Positions 1 to 8,305 of a DNA stretch of 34,618 nucleotides are shown in pieces (position 1 is the first letter of the stretch; each line of letters begins with the position of its first letter). The translations under genes were made by a program, and so were the position numbers. The notes below the pieces were generated by a model. The model searched no databases and was not told where the DNA came from. It saw only the letters and a list, made by a program, of their open reading frames with translations. Source of the DNA: Deltaproteobacteria bacterium CG_4_9_14_3_um_filter_63_12 (GTDB lineage: Bacteria; Myxococcota_A; Bradymonadia; UBA4248; UM-FILTER-63-12); NCBI GenBank assembly GCA_002789955.1, contig PFUG01000221.1, forward strand, positions 1,457 to 36,074, in the 5' to 3' direction.

Positions 1-2422
1 CCGGGACCAGCGAGAAGCGCCGCCCCAGGGGGTTCTCAACGGCGAGCACGACGCCACCTGACTCCGCGGCCCCTCCGACGCGTCGGATCTTGCCGAGGAT
101 CGGGGGGAACATCTTGGCTTTCCATCGTCCGACGAAGCCGACCTTCGCGACTTCGTGATGGGCCGCCCAATAGTCCGAAAAGTCTTTCTCACCCAGGGTG
201 TTGAAGGCTTTCCCCATGGCCTCTTCGGCGGTGATGTAGAACTGCTCATCGGGCGGCTCTTCGGGAATGGCCATGCAGCGGAGCGCCGCCCCATAGTTCC
301 CTTGCCACAGCGCGTTGTGGTAGGTGCTCACCGTGGCGTTTGGGGTGTGCCTTTCGAGCTCTGCGGCGGACTTGGAGAACAGGTAGAGGCCCGGTAGCCC
401 CAAGAGAGCGGCCGCAGCCCCTGCAGCGAGGCCGAGCAGGGTGCCTGTTGCATCTGCCATCACCACGAACCCGACGACGGCGAGGAAGGCGAACAGGAGC
501 GCTGGAACGACGAGCAACGCAGAGGCCGAGAAAGCGCCGGCGATCGCGCGTTTCGCGCCAGGGAATTTGGGGATGTATTGGACCGGCCTAGGCGTGGCGA
601 CGTCTACGAGGTAACGCCCCTCGTGGACGTACTCTCTAAAGTCGCGGCGCTGTTTCTTCTTGGTGGTCTCGGCCTCGACGCGGTCGAACTTCCGCTGCAT
701 TCTCTTTTGCAGCGCGTCGACGTCCTCTTGGGTCTTGAGCTCTTTGGCCGCTCTGAGCTTGGTCTGGTTCTCGTGGATGACGTGTTCGGGTACGCCCACG
801 GAGCGGAGCGAGGGCCGGTTCACCCCTTCGCCCTCTCTCTTTTGCCCTGGTTCGTCATCGGCGATGTTGATGGGCATCTCGCCCGTAGGGCTGCTCTGCC
901 CGAGCATGCCGAGCTTCGAGAACGCGACGTCTCCGGCGTTGATGGGCGCGCCCTCTGGAGCGGAATAATCCGGGTAAACCCCACCGCCGGAACTGGTTGC
1001 CAGACCAGGCGGCAAGTTGGCGGACGGGGGCATAGGCAAGCCGAAGGCTGAGCCCGGGTTCATCTGGTTCATGAACGGCGACGGAGGCAGGGAGTGGTCG
1101 TGAACGTAAGGGGTGCTCTCCTCTTCTTCCTCTGGAGGGAGGTGCCCGGAGTCGAGCACATCGTCGAATGACGGCATGCGGCCGGACTCTGGACGGCTCC
1201 GACGCTTTTGCTCGACGAACTGATTGGCCCTCTCGTCGACCTGCGGATGAGCGGGCAGAGAGCCTGGTCTGTTGGTCGGCGTGTCCAACGAGCTGCGCGG
1301 CGCTTCTCTCGGGGCATCCACTGCGGCGAGGGCATCGCTAAAAAGGTCGCTGGGGTCGACGAGAGAAGCCTTCTTCGGTTTCTTCTTGTCGATGATGTTG
1401 TTGGTCTGCAGCCGTCGGATCTCGTCGCGAACGTCGCGGGTCTCTTCCGTGGTCGTGGCTTTTGGCCGGTGGAGCTTCTGGATCTCCGTCTCGAGCATGG
1501 ACTCCGAGGCGCTGGTCATCAGCGGCTCGAGGGTCGAGGTCTCGTCGTACGCAGGTGCGTTCGGCATTGGGGTTGGCCCCCCGAGCCCGGAGTCCCCTGG
1601 CGCGGTCTTTCGGCGTTTGCGGGTGCGCTGCTGCTGCACCTCGCCCCGAGCAATGGCCGCGACGTCGATCTTGCTGAGATCGACTTGCTCGGTGGGGTCG
1701 CTGAACGGGTGCCTAGGCTCCCTCAGGAGGTCTGACGAGATCCCCCGCGGAACGGGGATCTCTGGTTCGGAGAACCGTTTGACGAGCGGCTGTGCGCCGC
1801 TCGTCTTCTCGACCAGTTCCTCTTTGAGCGACAGCCACGAGTCGGGAATGGGCGTCGCGTTGCCATCGAGGGTGGTCAGCTCTGGGGCCGCAGACAACGG
1901 CGAGTCGACCTCGTCCTCGGCGCCGATCTGGAAGAAGGAGTGCTGCGGTTTCTTGGGCCGCTTGTCGAGGATGGGCCGCAGCGACTGAGCCAGCAGCGGG
2001 GCCTCGTTGATGGCGCGGGTGGACTCGCCAGGGATGTCTTCGGAGGTCTCGATCTCCCCGGCGGTATAGAGGTCGAGTCGGCTCTCCATCGGCACGGGCT
2101 GTACGGCTTGCGAAACCAGGTCGGGGCTGCTGAAGCCGCCGGACTTCATGGAGCGCCGATAGGTCTCCTGGAAATCCAGGACCGCCTCGAGCACCTGCTG
2201 GTAGGCCTTGACTCGGCCCGGAGAGAGGCCCGCTCCGACCTTGTTCTCCAGAAAGCTCTCGATGAGCTCGAAGCTCGTGTTGACGATCAAGTCGCCGACG
2301 AACACGCTGAGCTCCGTGTAGACGTGCCTGTAGAAGGCGAGGAGGTTGTCAGCGACTCCACGCTTCTCAAGGTAGCGCTCGAAATGAGGCAGCAGATCAC
2401 GATTTGTTGGTTGAACTGGCAT
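1..2422 (-). CDS. Unrecognised large membrane protein, C-terminus beyond window edge
   Basis: A continuous open frame of 807 codons runs from an ATG at 2422 leftwards off the window, so the C-terminus is missing. I do not recognise the family. Residues 1 to about 110 look helical and start MPVQPTNRDLLPHFERYLEK. They are followed by about 500 residues of acidic, Pro/Ser-rich, probably disordered sequence. A long hydrophobic stretch at about residues 624-680, probably two membrane helices, begins AIAGAFSASALLVVPALLFA. About 120 residues follow, containing an ALWQGNYGAALRCMAIPEEP segment that could be TPR-like. The gene is divergent from the pseudokinase gene at 3030. No strong ribosome binding site precedes the ATG, so the start could lie upstream. 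All plus-strand frames in this stretch are its antisense. The frame is solid; the function is unknown. Confidence 0.8.
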   Translation of the reverse strand, partial: MPVQPTNRDLLPHFERYLEKRGVADNLLAFYRHVYTELSVFVGDLIVNTSFELIESFLENKVGAGLSPGRVKAYQQVLEAVLDFQETYRRSMKSGGFSSPDLVSQAVQPVPMESRLDLYTAGEIETSEDIPGESTRAINEAPLLAQSLRPILDKRPKKPQHSFFQIGAEDEVDSPLSAAPELTTLDGNATPIPDSWLSLKEELVEKTSGAQPLVKRFSEPEIPVPRGISSDLLREPRHPFSDPTEQVDLSKIDVAAIARGEVQQQRTRKRRKTAPGDSGLGGPTPMPNAPAYDETSTLEPLMTSASESMLETEIQKLHRPKATTTEETRDVRDEIRRLQTNNIIDKKKPKKASLVDPSDLFSDALAAVDAPREAPRSSLDTPTNRPGSLPAHPQVDERANQFVEQKRRSRPESGRMPSFDDVLDSGHLPPEEEEESTPYVHDHSLPPSPFMNQMNPGSAFGLPMPPSANLPPGLATSSGGGVYPDYSAPEGAPINAGDVAFSKLGMLGQSSPTGEMPINIADDEPGQKREGEGVNRPSLRSVGVPEHVIHENQTKLRAAKELKTQEDVDALQKRMQRKFDRVEAETTKKKQRRDFREYVHEGRYLVDVATPRPVQYIPKFPGAKRAIAGAFSASALLVVPALLFAFLAVVGFVVMADATGTLLGLAAGAAAALLGLPGLYLFSKSAAELERHTPNATVSTYHNALWQGNYGAALRCMAIPEEPPDEQFYITAEEAMGKAFNTLGEKDFSDYWAAHHEVAKVGFVGRWKAKMFPPILGKIRRVGGAAESGGVVLAVENPLGRRFSLVP

Positions 2423-3029
2423 CAGCGGAGCGTGAATCCCTGCGCTCGAGAGACTCGCGAAAGGTCGGCGACACGGAACGAGGCCCAAGCTTCTCGAACC
2501 AGTCGCTCGGCCCCGTGACGGATCCCCGAGGATATTTGCAGTCCGTGCTCTATTACAAGAAAACCTTACGAATTCGATTGGATGCGGTCAATCTTGCGCC
2601 TCGTCGGCACGTTGTGTAACCATCGTCTGCACCCGTCGACGCCGCATGGTACTCAAGCTCGCCGAGTATGGCATGTTTTCTAGGCAGCGGCACCTTCTTT
2701 GGATCGTGAAGATCGTAGAGTTCCGCCGCCTTGCCTTTGAGTCGTCGTCACCCGTGGCTCCAAGGGTTGCTCGCATTCTGCGCGCAACCCTTCGGGTCCC
2801 ACCACTCTCCGCGAACCCTCGCTCCGACCTCTTTCGCCGCTGGTGAAGGGATAATCCACTGATTTCCATCGGTTCTATCCAACCCCCGGATCCAAACCGC
2901 GGTTGCCTTTTAGGCGATATGAGGTCATAGTGCTGGCCTTCGAACCTGTGAGAGTCGCACGATGTACAGCGGCTCTGTGCCTGCAAACAAGCGGACCTGG
3001 ACCACGATCCGAGTGGTGCTGCGACCTCA
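2423..3029. other. Divergent intergenic region, 607 bp
   Basis: This gap separates two divergent large genes and should hold both promoters. No frame here has convincing coding character. The most AT-rich part (about 2530-2580) lies upstream of the minus-strand gene and contains, read on the minus strand, a TTGTAA and an AATATC hexamer 16 nt apart. That is only a weak sigma-70-like match. The single clear structure is the hairpin listed at 2762-2792. Confidence 0.5.
2762..2792. repeat. Perfect 9-bp inverted repeat
   Basis: AAGGGTTGC (2762-2770) and GCAACCCTT (2784-2792) are exact reverse complements around a 13-nt spacer. No T-run follows on either strand, so an intrinsic terminator is unlikely. 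It sits about 240 bp upstream of the pseudokinase start and could be an operator or an RNA hairpin in a leader. Confidence 0.5.
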
Positions 3030-6000
3030 ATGACCCCTCTCATCCCCCTGCCGGAAGCGAAGAAGTTCGGTCCGTACGAACTGACCCACCAATTCACCCA
3101 CTCGGGGAACTTGGGGGACTCTTATCTGGCCACGCAACGGGGCGTCGAGGGCTTCGAAAAGATCTTGTTTATCAAACAGATCTACGAAGGCTACTCCCTC
3201 GATGAGCGCTTCGCTGAGCTCTTCATCGAGAGGGCTTCAGAAGCGGTCAAGCTGCACCACGCCAACATCGCGCAGGTGCTCGACCTCGGCCGTGCTGACA
3301 GCCGTTACTTTCTCACGACCGAGTTCGTCTCGGGCATGAACCTACAGACGGTGATCGAGGTCAGCCGCCGACTCGGGAAAAACGTCCCTCACGGCCTCGT
3401 CGTCCTCGTCGCGATCGAAGCGCTCAAGGCGCTCGACTATGCACATCGGCGCAAAGACTCGCAGCTGCGTCCGCTAGACTTCTGCCATGGCGGCCTCGCG
3501 CCAAGTGACCTCATGTTGAGCTGGGACGGCGAGGTGAAGGTCACCGACTTCGCCATCAAGTCCGCGCTCCAGCTCGTCCCGAAAGAGAGCCTCCGACGCC
3601 CCTCCTCGCTGCTGCGGTACTCGGCCCCCGAGGTTGTGAGCGGCAGTGAGCACAGCCCCTTTTCCGACGTCTTCTCTCTGGGTGCCGTCCTCTACGAGGC
3701 CGTCACTGGCGTCCATCCATTTGGAGCCGATCCCTCTCACCGCGTCGCGCCGGCGTCCCTGCGAGAGGTCTCCAGCGCCGACGAGCGACTCGCTGCCATC
3801 ATTCACCAGATGCTCGCGGTCGAGCCCAAGGAGCGGTGCATCAACTCGGCGGCGCTCTTCGAGCCGTTCATGCGGCTCAACGCCGACCACCGAATGCGGT
3901 CCAACGCCAGGACGCTCTCTGAGTGGCTGACCAAGCTAAGAAAGGAGGCCGACTCGCTGCCGCCAATGCCGGCCGAGCCCCCGCCGCCGACCCTCGACAT
4001 CCCGAGCCTCGCCAACCATCCCTCCGACGTCGGGATGATTCAGGACGGCACCAACGCGAGTGGAATTTGGTCGGTCTCGGCCTTCCAACAGCGCGAGTTC
4101 TTGCAACTCCCGGCGCGCGTCGCCCCAGCTGGCATCGAACAGCCCATCTCCCGGTTGCGTGAGGCCTTCGTCGCCTGCCAACGAGACGGTGGACGAGCCA
4201 TCATGATCGTCGGCGAGCCCGGGGCCGGAAAGAGCTTCATCCTTCGCTACGCGCTCAGCCTCTTCGCCGAGGCCGGCGCCCCCAGTCACATGGCCGTGCT
4301 CTCCGAGGTCAGCCAGAGCGTCCCCTTCGCAATCCCTGCGGCCTGGTTGGCGAGCGCCGCTGGGATCGTCCCCGTGGACAACAAAGAGGTCGCGGCGAAC
4401 AAGATCAGGGTCCTGGCGACCTCCCTCGATCTGTCCAACCAAGAAGTCGAGAGCGTCCTGCGAGTCTGTGGCGTGGACGAACAATCCTACGTCGGACCTG
4501 GCGCCATGCAGGACGGTGCCTACGCCGTGCTCGACAAGCTGATGGTCAAGCTCTCCGAGCTCGGACCCGTGCTCCTGACGGTCGACAACCTGCAGTTCAC
4601 CGAACGCGCCAGTTACAACTTCCTGCACCGTCTCCTCGAGCGTCTGCCGAAGCGCAAAGCACTGCTGCTGATGGCCTCCGACGACCCGAACTACGGCCAC
4701 TACTTCAATCATCCCAACGTCGAGGTCCTGCAGGTCTCGGAACCTGAAGCCAGGGAACCCATCGTTCAGTCGTTGGTGCACGGCTTGGGAATCTCTCCGA
4801 TGATCTGCCAGATGCTCGCCTACGCTCCGGAGAGCCTGGCGAGGGTCATCGACACCATCGCCATCACGCGAGTCATGGTGCGTGCCGGGTCTCCGCCTGA
4901 GCAAGCGGCGCACCTCCTCGCGACACTCGACCCGAGCAGCCGCGTCGCCACTGCTCTGCAGTCCCTCTCGCCGCCGGAGATTCAGGTCCTGCAGTGGCTC
5001 GCCGCTGCCATCGAGCCTCTCCACGTGTTGCTCCTCAAGGAGCTCATGGCACTCCCCGCGGCCATGTTGCATGGGGTGTTGCAGAACCTCCTGCACCTGA
5101 ACCTGATCGTCTATGCCGCCCCAGGAAAGCTCGCGCTGCTGACCGCCGAGTTTGGACGCACGCTGCTTGGGCTCTACGACTCGGGCGTCGTGTACGGGTT
5201 GCATGAGTATCTGGCTCGGACCCTTGCCAGGACCTCGAACGGCACGCCGCAACCTTGGATGCAAGACCAGTTCGCTCGCGCGGGGAATGCGGTCGCCGTT
5301 GTCGACCACTCCATCCCATACGGGCGAAAGCTGGCGCAGGCAGGGTTCCCGGAGACCGCGCTGCGACACTCCGAGCGTTCTTTGCGCGATCTGCATGCGA
5401 CCCAACGGGAGCTGCCTGGACAGCGCGATCGGCTGCAGCTCGACGCGGCGCGGCGCTCGCTGGAAGTGATGCAGTGGGAGCGAGCGCAAGAGAACATCGA
5501 GAAGGTCCACCGCAGCGCTGGCATCCAGTCCGATCCCGAGCTCTGGATCGAGGCCCTGGCGACGAACGCAGAGTTGCAGCTGGCGTTCGGCGCCTACAAC
5601 GTCGCCCTAGAGCAACTCGAAGAGGCACAGAACGTCGCAGACGCGACGAGCCTCGAGAGCACGTTGTCCGGACAGCGCACGCGCATCTACCTCGATGAAG
5701 TGCGGGCGCGCTGGTGCTCGCAGTATGGTGAACTCATCGTCGCAGCCGAGCTCCTCAGCTACTCGCGAGCCGCCGCCGAGCAGGTGGCTCCCGAGCTCGT
5801 CGGGCGACTCGCCACCCTCGCCGCTCGCGTTGCCGCGCGCCGTGGCCTCGTCGAGGAAGCGGACGAGGCAGCCGGTGCAGCGACGCTCTATTCCATGGAT
5901 TACCCCTCGCACGAGCTGCGCATTCGTTGTGCCTTGGCCGAAGGGGAGGTCGCCCTCCTCAAAGGGGATGTCGGCGCATGCTGGGACGCCTTCGAGATGG

Positions 6001-6401
6001 CCTACGAGATGGCGCACGAGAGTGGGCACGTGCTCCTTTTCCTCGAAGCCGCCGAATTGCTCATCGACTCACAGGTGCGCAACGGGCGCAGCATGCAAGC
6101 TCGAGGCCTCATGAACTACGTCTTCGAAACCGCGCAGCGCTATGGTGCCCACGCCCATGAGGCCCGCGTTCGCCTTGCTCAGTGTTACCTCGACGCAGCC
6201 TACCGCGGTGAACCGGCGAGCATGCAGGCCTTACAGCTCGCATTCGAAACCGCCCTGCAATCAGGAATCCCCAGCGAGATCGTCCGAATCTCAACGTTCC
6301 TTGCGGAGGCGCTCGACCGCCAAGTCGGTGGCGAAGAGGCCGGGCGCGTCCAGGAGCGCGGGGACCTCGAACGGCGCCAAAGGGGGTACTCCCTAAGTTG
6401 A
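3030..6401 (+). CDS. Pseudokinase - AAA ATPase - TPR-like signalling protein
   Basis: This 1123-residue protein has an N-terminal Ser/Thr kinase fold (about 14-275), an AAA/STAND-type ATPase (about 365-640) and a long helical, TPR-like C-terminus (about 700-1110), the layout of PknK-like sensors. The kinase domain keeps the VAIK-type lysine (K49, ILFIKQ) and APE (199-201). It lacks a glycine-rich loop (FTHSGNLGDSYLA), its HRD is HGG (153-155) so the catalytic Asp is gone, and DFG is DFA (173-175). The ATPase has a Walker A GEPGAGKS near residue 393 and a Walker-B-like VLLTVDNLQ near 517. It is therefore probably a pseudokinase that gates the ATPase. The protein is probably cytoplasmic: no signal or membrane helix is seen. 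The phosphoesterase gene follows after 63 bp, suggesting an operon. ATG 3030 has no strong Shine-Dalgarno; the kinase fold begins shortly after it. Confidence 0.85.
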   Translation: MTPLIPLPEAKKFGPYELTHQFTHSGNLGDSYLATQRGVEGFEKILFIKQIYEGYSLDERFAELFIERASEAVKLHHANIAQVLDLGRADSRYFLTTEFVSGMNLQTVIEVSRRLGKNVPHGLVVLVAIEALKALDYAHRRKDSQLRPLDFCHGGLAPSDLMLSWDGEVKVTDFAIKSALQLVPKESLRRPSSLLRYSAPEVVSGSEHSPFSDVFSLGAVLYEAVTGVHPFGADPSHRVAPASLREVSSADERLAAIIHQMLAVEPKERCINSAALFEPFMRLNADHRMRSNARTLSEWLTKLRKEADSLPPMPAEPPPPTLDIPSLANHPSDVGMIQDGTNASGIWSVSAFQQREFLQLPARVAPAGIEQPISRLREAFVACQRDGGRAIMIVGEPGAGKSFILRYALSLFAEAGAPSHMAVLSEVSQSVPFAIPAAWLASAAGIVPVDNKEVAANKIRVLATSLDLSNQEVESVLRVCGVDEQSYVGPGAMQDGAYAVLDKLMVKLSELGPVLLTVDNLQFTERASYNFLHRLLERLPKRKALLLMASDDPNYGHYFNHPNVEVLQVSEPEAREPIVQSLVHGLGISPMICQMLAYAPESLARVIDTIAITRVMVRAGSPPEQAAHLLATLDPSSRVATALQSLSPPEIQVLQWLAAAIEPLHVLLLKELMALPAAMLHGVLQNLLHLNLIVYAAPGKLALLTAEFGRTLLGLYDSGVVYGLHEYLARTLARTSNGTPQPWMQDQFARAGNAVAVVDHSIPYGRKLAQAGFPETALRHSERSLRDLHATQRELPGQRDRLQLDAARRSLEVMQWERAQENIEKVHRSAGIQSDPELWIEALATNAELQLAFGAYNVALEQLEEAQNVADATSLESTLSGQRTRIYLDEVRARWCSQYGELIVAAELLSYSRAAAEQVAPELVGRLATLAARVAARRGLVEEADEAAGAATLYSMDYPSHELRIRCALAEGEVALLKGDVGACWDAFEMAYEMAHESGHVLLFLEAAELLIDSQVRNGRSMQARGLMNYVFETAQRYGAHAHEARVRLAQCYLDAAYRGEPASMQALQLAFETALQSGIPSEIVRISTFLAEALDRQVGGEEAGRVQERGDLERRQRGYSLS

Positions 6402-6464
6402 GGCCACCGCCCGCAAGGGCCTGCTTGCCACTCGGTCTCCTACCACCAAACCGGAGAATCACGG

Positions 6465-8231
6465 ATGATCGCCAACGACATGAGGCATGCTCTGCCCATT
6501 CGCGCAGTCCAAGCCTTGGTCTTGTGCATCCTCTTGTCGTTGAGTGGCGTGGCCTTCGCCGCGGAGGACTTGGTCGCTCCCGTGCCTCTGAGTGACTTCG
6601 GGAGCGCCTGGACCTATGAGATCGGACAGGCTGGAGGCTCGCTGTCGGAGGTGGAGGAGCGACTGCAGGCGCAAGAGGCCAGGCCTGCTCCCTTCATCGG
6701 AGTGCATGACGGCGACAAGAAGGACAAGAACACCAAGAACAAAAAGAGAGCCAAAGACGACAAGAAGGCCAGAGACGAAGAAACACGCTTCGAACTCGAC
6801 AAAGACTGGGTCTTCGACGAGTCCTCCGAGAGCAGCCTCGCCAACCAAGAGGTGCTGTGGCTGTCGCAAACCTTCGAGTTCAGCGCCGAGCAAATCGAGA
6901 GCCTGCGGCTGGAAGCCAGATTCCTCAACGGCTTCGTCGTGTACCTCAACGGACAAGAGCTCCTGCGGCACGGTTTGGCTCTCGAAGGACGGGGCCGTGA
7001 GACGTTGGGAGATGCCGAGGCGCTCGGCATCCGTGAGGGCCGGGAGCGCTTCAACCAGAGAATCTTCAGGGGACTGGACCCAACACCGCTGCTGCAGGGC
7101 CAGAATCGACTCACAGTGCGTGTCCACCGTCGCCTGGCTGACAACCCAGGGGTGTACTTCGACCTCAGACTCGAGGCCTTCACCGAGAAGGGCTTCGTCA
7201 AGACGCCGTATCTCCAGAATCCCGGCGCCGAGGCCATCACCGTCATGTTCGAGAGCACCGTGCTCTCCACGCCTTACGTCGAGTACGGCGTCGGGACCGA
7301 GCTCACCGAGGTCGCCACCAACCCTTCGACAGGGGGAACTCTCCACGAGGTCACGCTCACCCACCTGATGCCGGACACCACCTACTTCTACCGGGTCCGC
7401 GCCGAGAAGCTCTGGCCACCGCTGCACGACGATGAGAGCTCCAACATCACCTCACCGGTCTACTTTTTCCGAACCGCGCCGACCGGAACCGGTCCCTTCA
7501 CCTTCATCGCCTATGGCGACAATCGCTCCCAACCCGTCGTCCACGCCGCCCTCATCGAGAAGCTGCTCGCCGAACCGGCCTCTTTCGCCATCAATACTGG
7601 GGACCTGACCGAGACCGGCATCGAGGACCAACGATGGCAAGACGAGTTCTTCGCTCCCGCCCTGCCCCTCATGCATTACCTGCCCATCTGGACGACGTTG
7701 GGAAATCACGACGGCAACCATGTAAGCTACTACGAGCTCTTCAGTCTTCCGGGAAACGAGTCCTGGTATCAGTTCGAGTACGGCTCGGCCGAATTCTTTT
7801 CGTTGAACAGCACCGAGCCAATGGAGCCAGAGAGCCCTCAGCTCCTTTGGCTCGAACAAGCGCTCGCCCACTCCACGGCTCGTTGGAAGATCGTGTTCCT
7901 CCATCATCCAGCCTTCGCCTGTACCGAGGCCAGACTGCCAGGCTACGCGCCGGTCAGGGACTATGCCGTGCCGCTGTTCGAGCAGTACTCAGTGGACCTG
8001 GTGCTGGCCGGGCACGACCATCTCTACGGCCGCGGCGAGCTCAACGGCGTCGACTATGTGATCACCGGTGGAGGAGGCGCCTGGACCTACCCGCCGACGG
8101 TGCGCGAGCCCAACACCCTCTGTGTCCAACAGCATCACTATCTGGTGATCGACGTCGACGAGGATTTGCTCCGCATCCGGGCGATCAATATCGATGGCGA
8201 GGAGATCGACTCTTTTGCCATTGCACAATGA
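6465..8231 (+). CDS. Exported metallophosphoesterase, purple-acid-phosphatase-like
   Basis: 588 residues. The N-terminus carries a signal peptide (VLCILLSLSGVAFA then AED), so it is exported. A Lys/Asp-rich segment (about 84-105) and a jelly-roll-like region follow. Next comes a fibronectin-III-like domain (about 245-335, starting near KTPYLQNPGAEAITVMFEST) of the kind that precedes the catalytic domain in purple acid phosphatases. The calcineurin-like motifs are all present: YGDNR (about 348), NTGD (about 378), GNHD (about 411), HHPAF, and GHDH (about 515) for the two-metal centre. It should hydrolyse a phosphoester outside the cytoplasm; the substrate is unknown. GGAG at 6453-6456 is 8 nt before ATG 6465; a second ATG at 6480 is possible. 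It lies 63 bp after the pseudokinase gene and about 75 bp before the FAM20-like kinase gene. Confidence 0.88.
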   Translation: MIANDMRHALPIRAVQALVLCILLSLSGVAFAAEDLVAPVPLSDFGSAWTYEIGQAGGSLSEVEERLQAQEARPAPFIGVHDGDKKDKNTKNKKRAKDDKKARDEETRFELDKDWVFDESSESSLANQEVLWLSQTFEFSAEQIESLRLEARFLNGFVVYLNGQELLRHGLALEGRGRETLGDAEALGIREGRERFNQRIFRGLDPTPLLQGQNRLTVRVHRRLADNPGVYFDLRLEAFTEKGFVKTPYLQNPGAEAITVMFESTVLSTPYVEYGVGTELTEVATNPSTGGTLHEVTLTHLMPDTTYFYRVRAEKLWPPLHDDESSNITSPVYFFRTAPTGTGPFTFIAYGDNRSQPVVHAALIEKLLAEPASFAINTGDLTETGIEDQRWQDEFFAPALPLMHYLPIWTTLGNHDGNHVSYYELFSLPGNESWYQFEYGSAEFFSLNSTEPMEPESPQLLWLEQALAHSTARWKIVFLHHPAFACTEARLPGYAPVRDYAVPLFEQYSVDLVLAGHDHLYGRGELNGVDYVITGGGGAWTYPPTVREPNTLCVQQHHYLVIDVDEDLLRIRAINIDGEEIDSFAIAQ

Positions 8232-8305
8232 ACAGGTGATAACGTTGATAGGTCACACAAAACGGGGTAGGTGACTGTGTCGAGTAGGACCGAGCAAGGG
8301 TGCTG

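Noticed and set aside
1069-1335. Suspected frameshift in the left-edge gene near 1260-1280
   Set aside because: Re-reading the bases showed one continuous frame; the shift was my own copying error.
2588-3097. 169-codon minus-strand ORF in the first intergenic region
   Set aside because: It overlaps the start of the pseudokinase gene, is Arg/Ser-rich without domains, and has no ribosome site.
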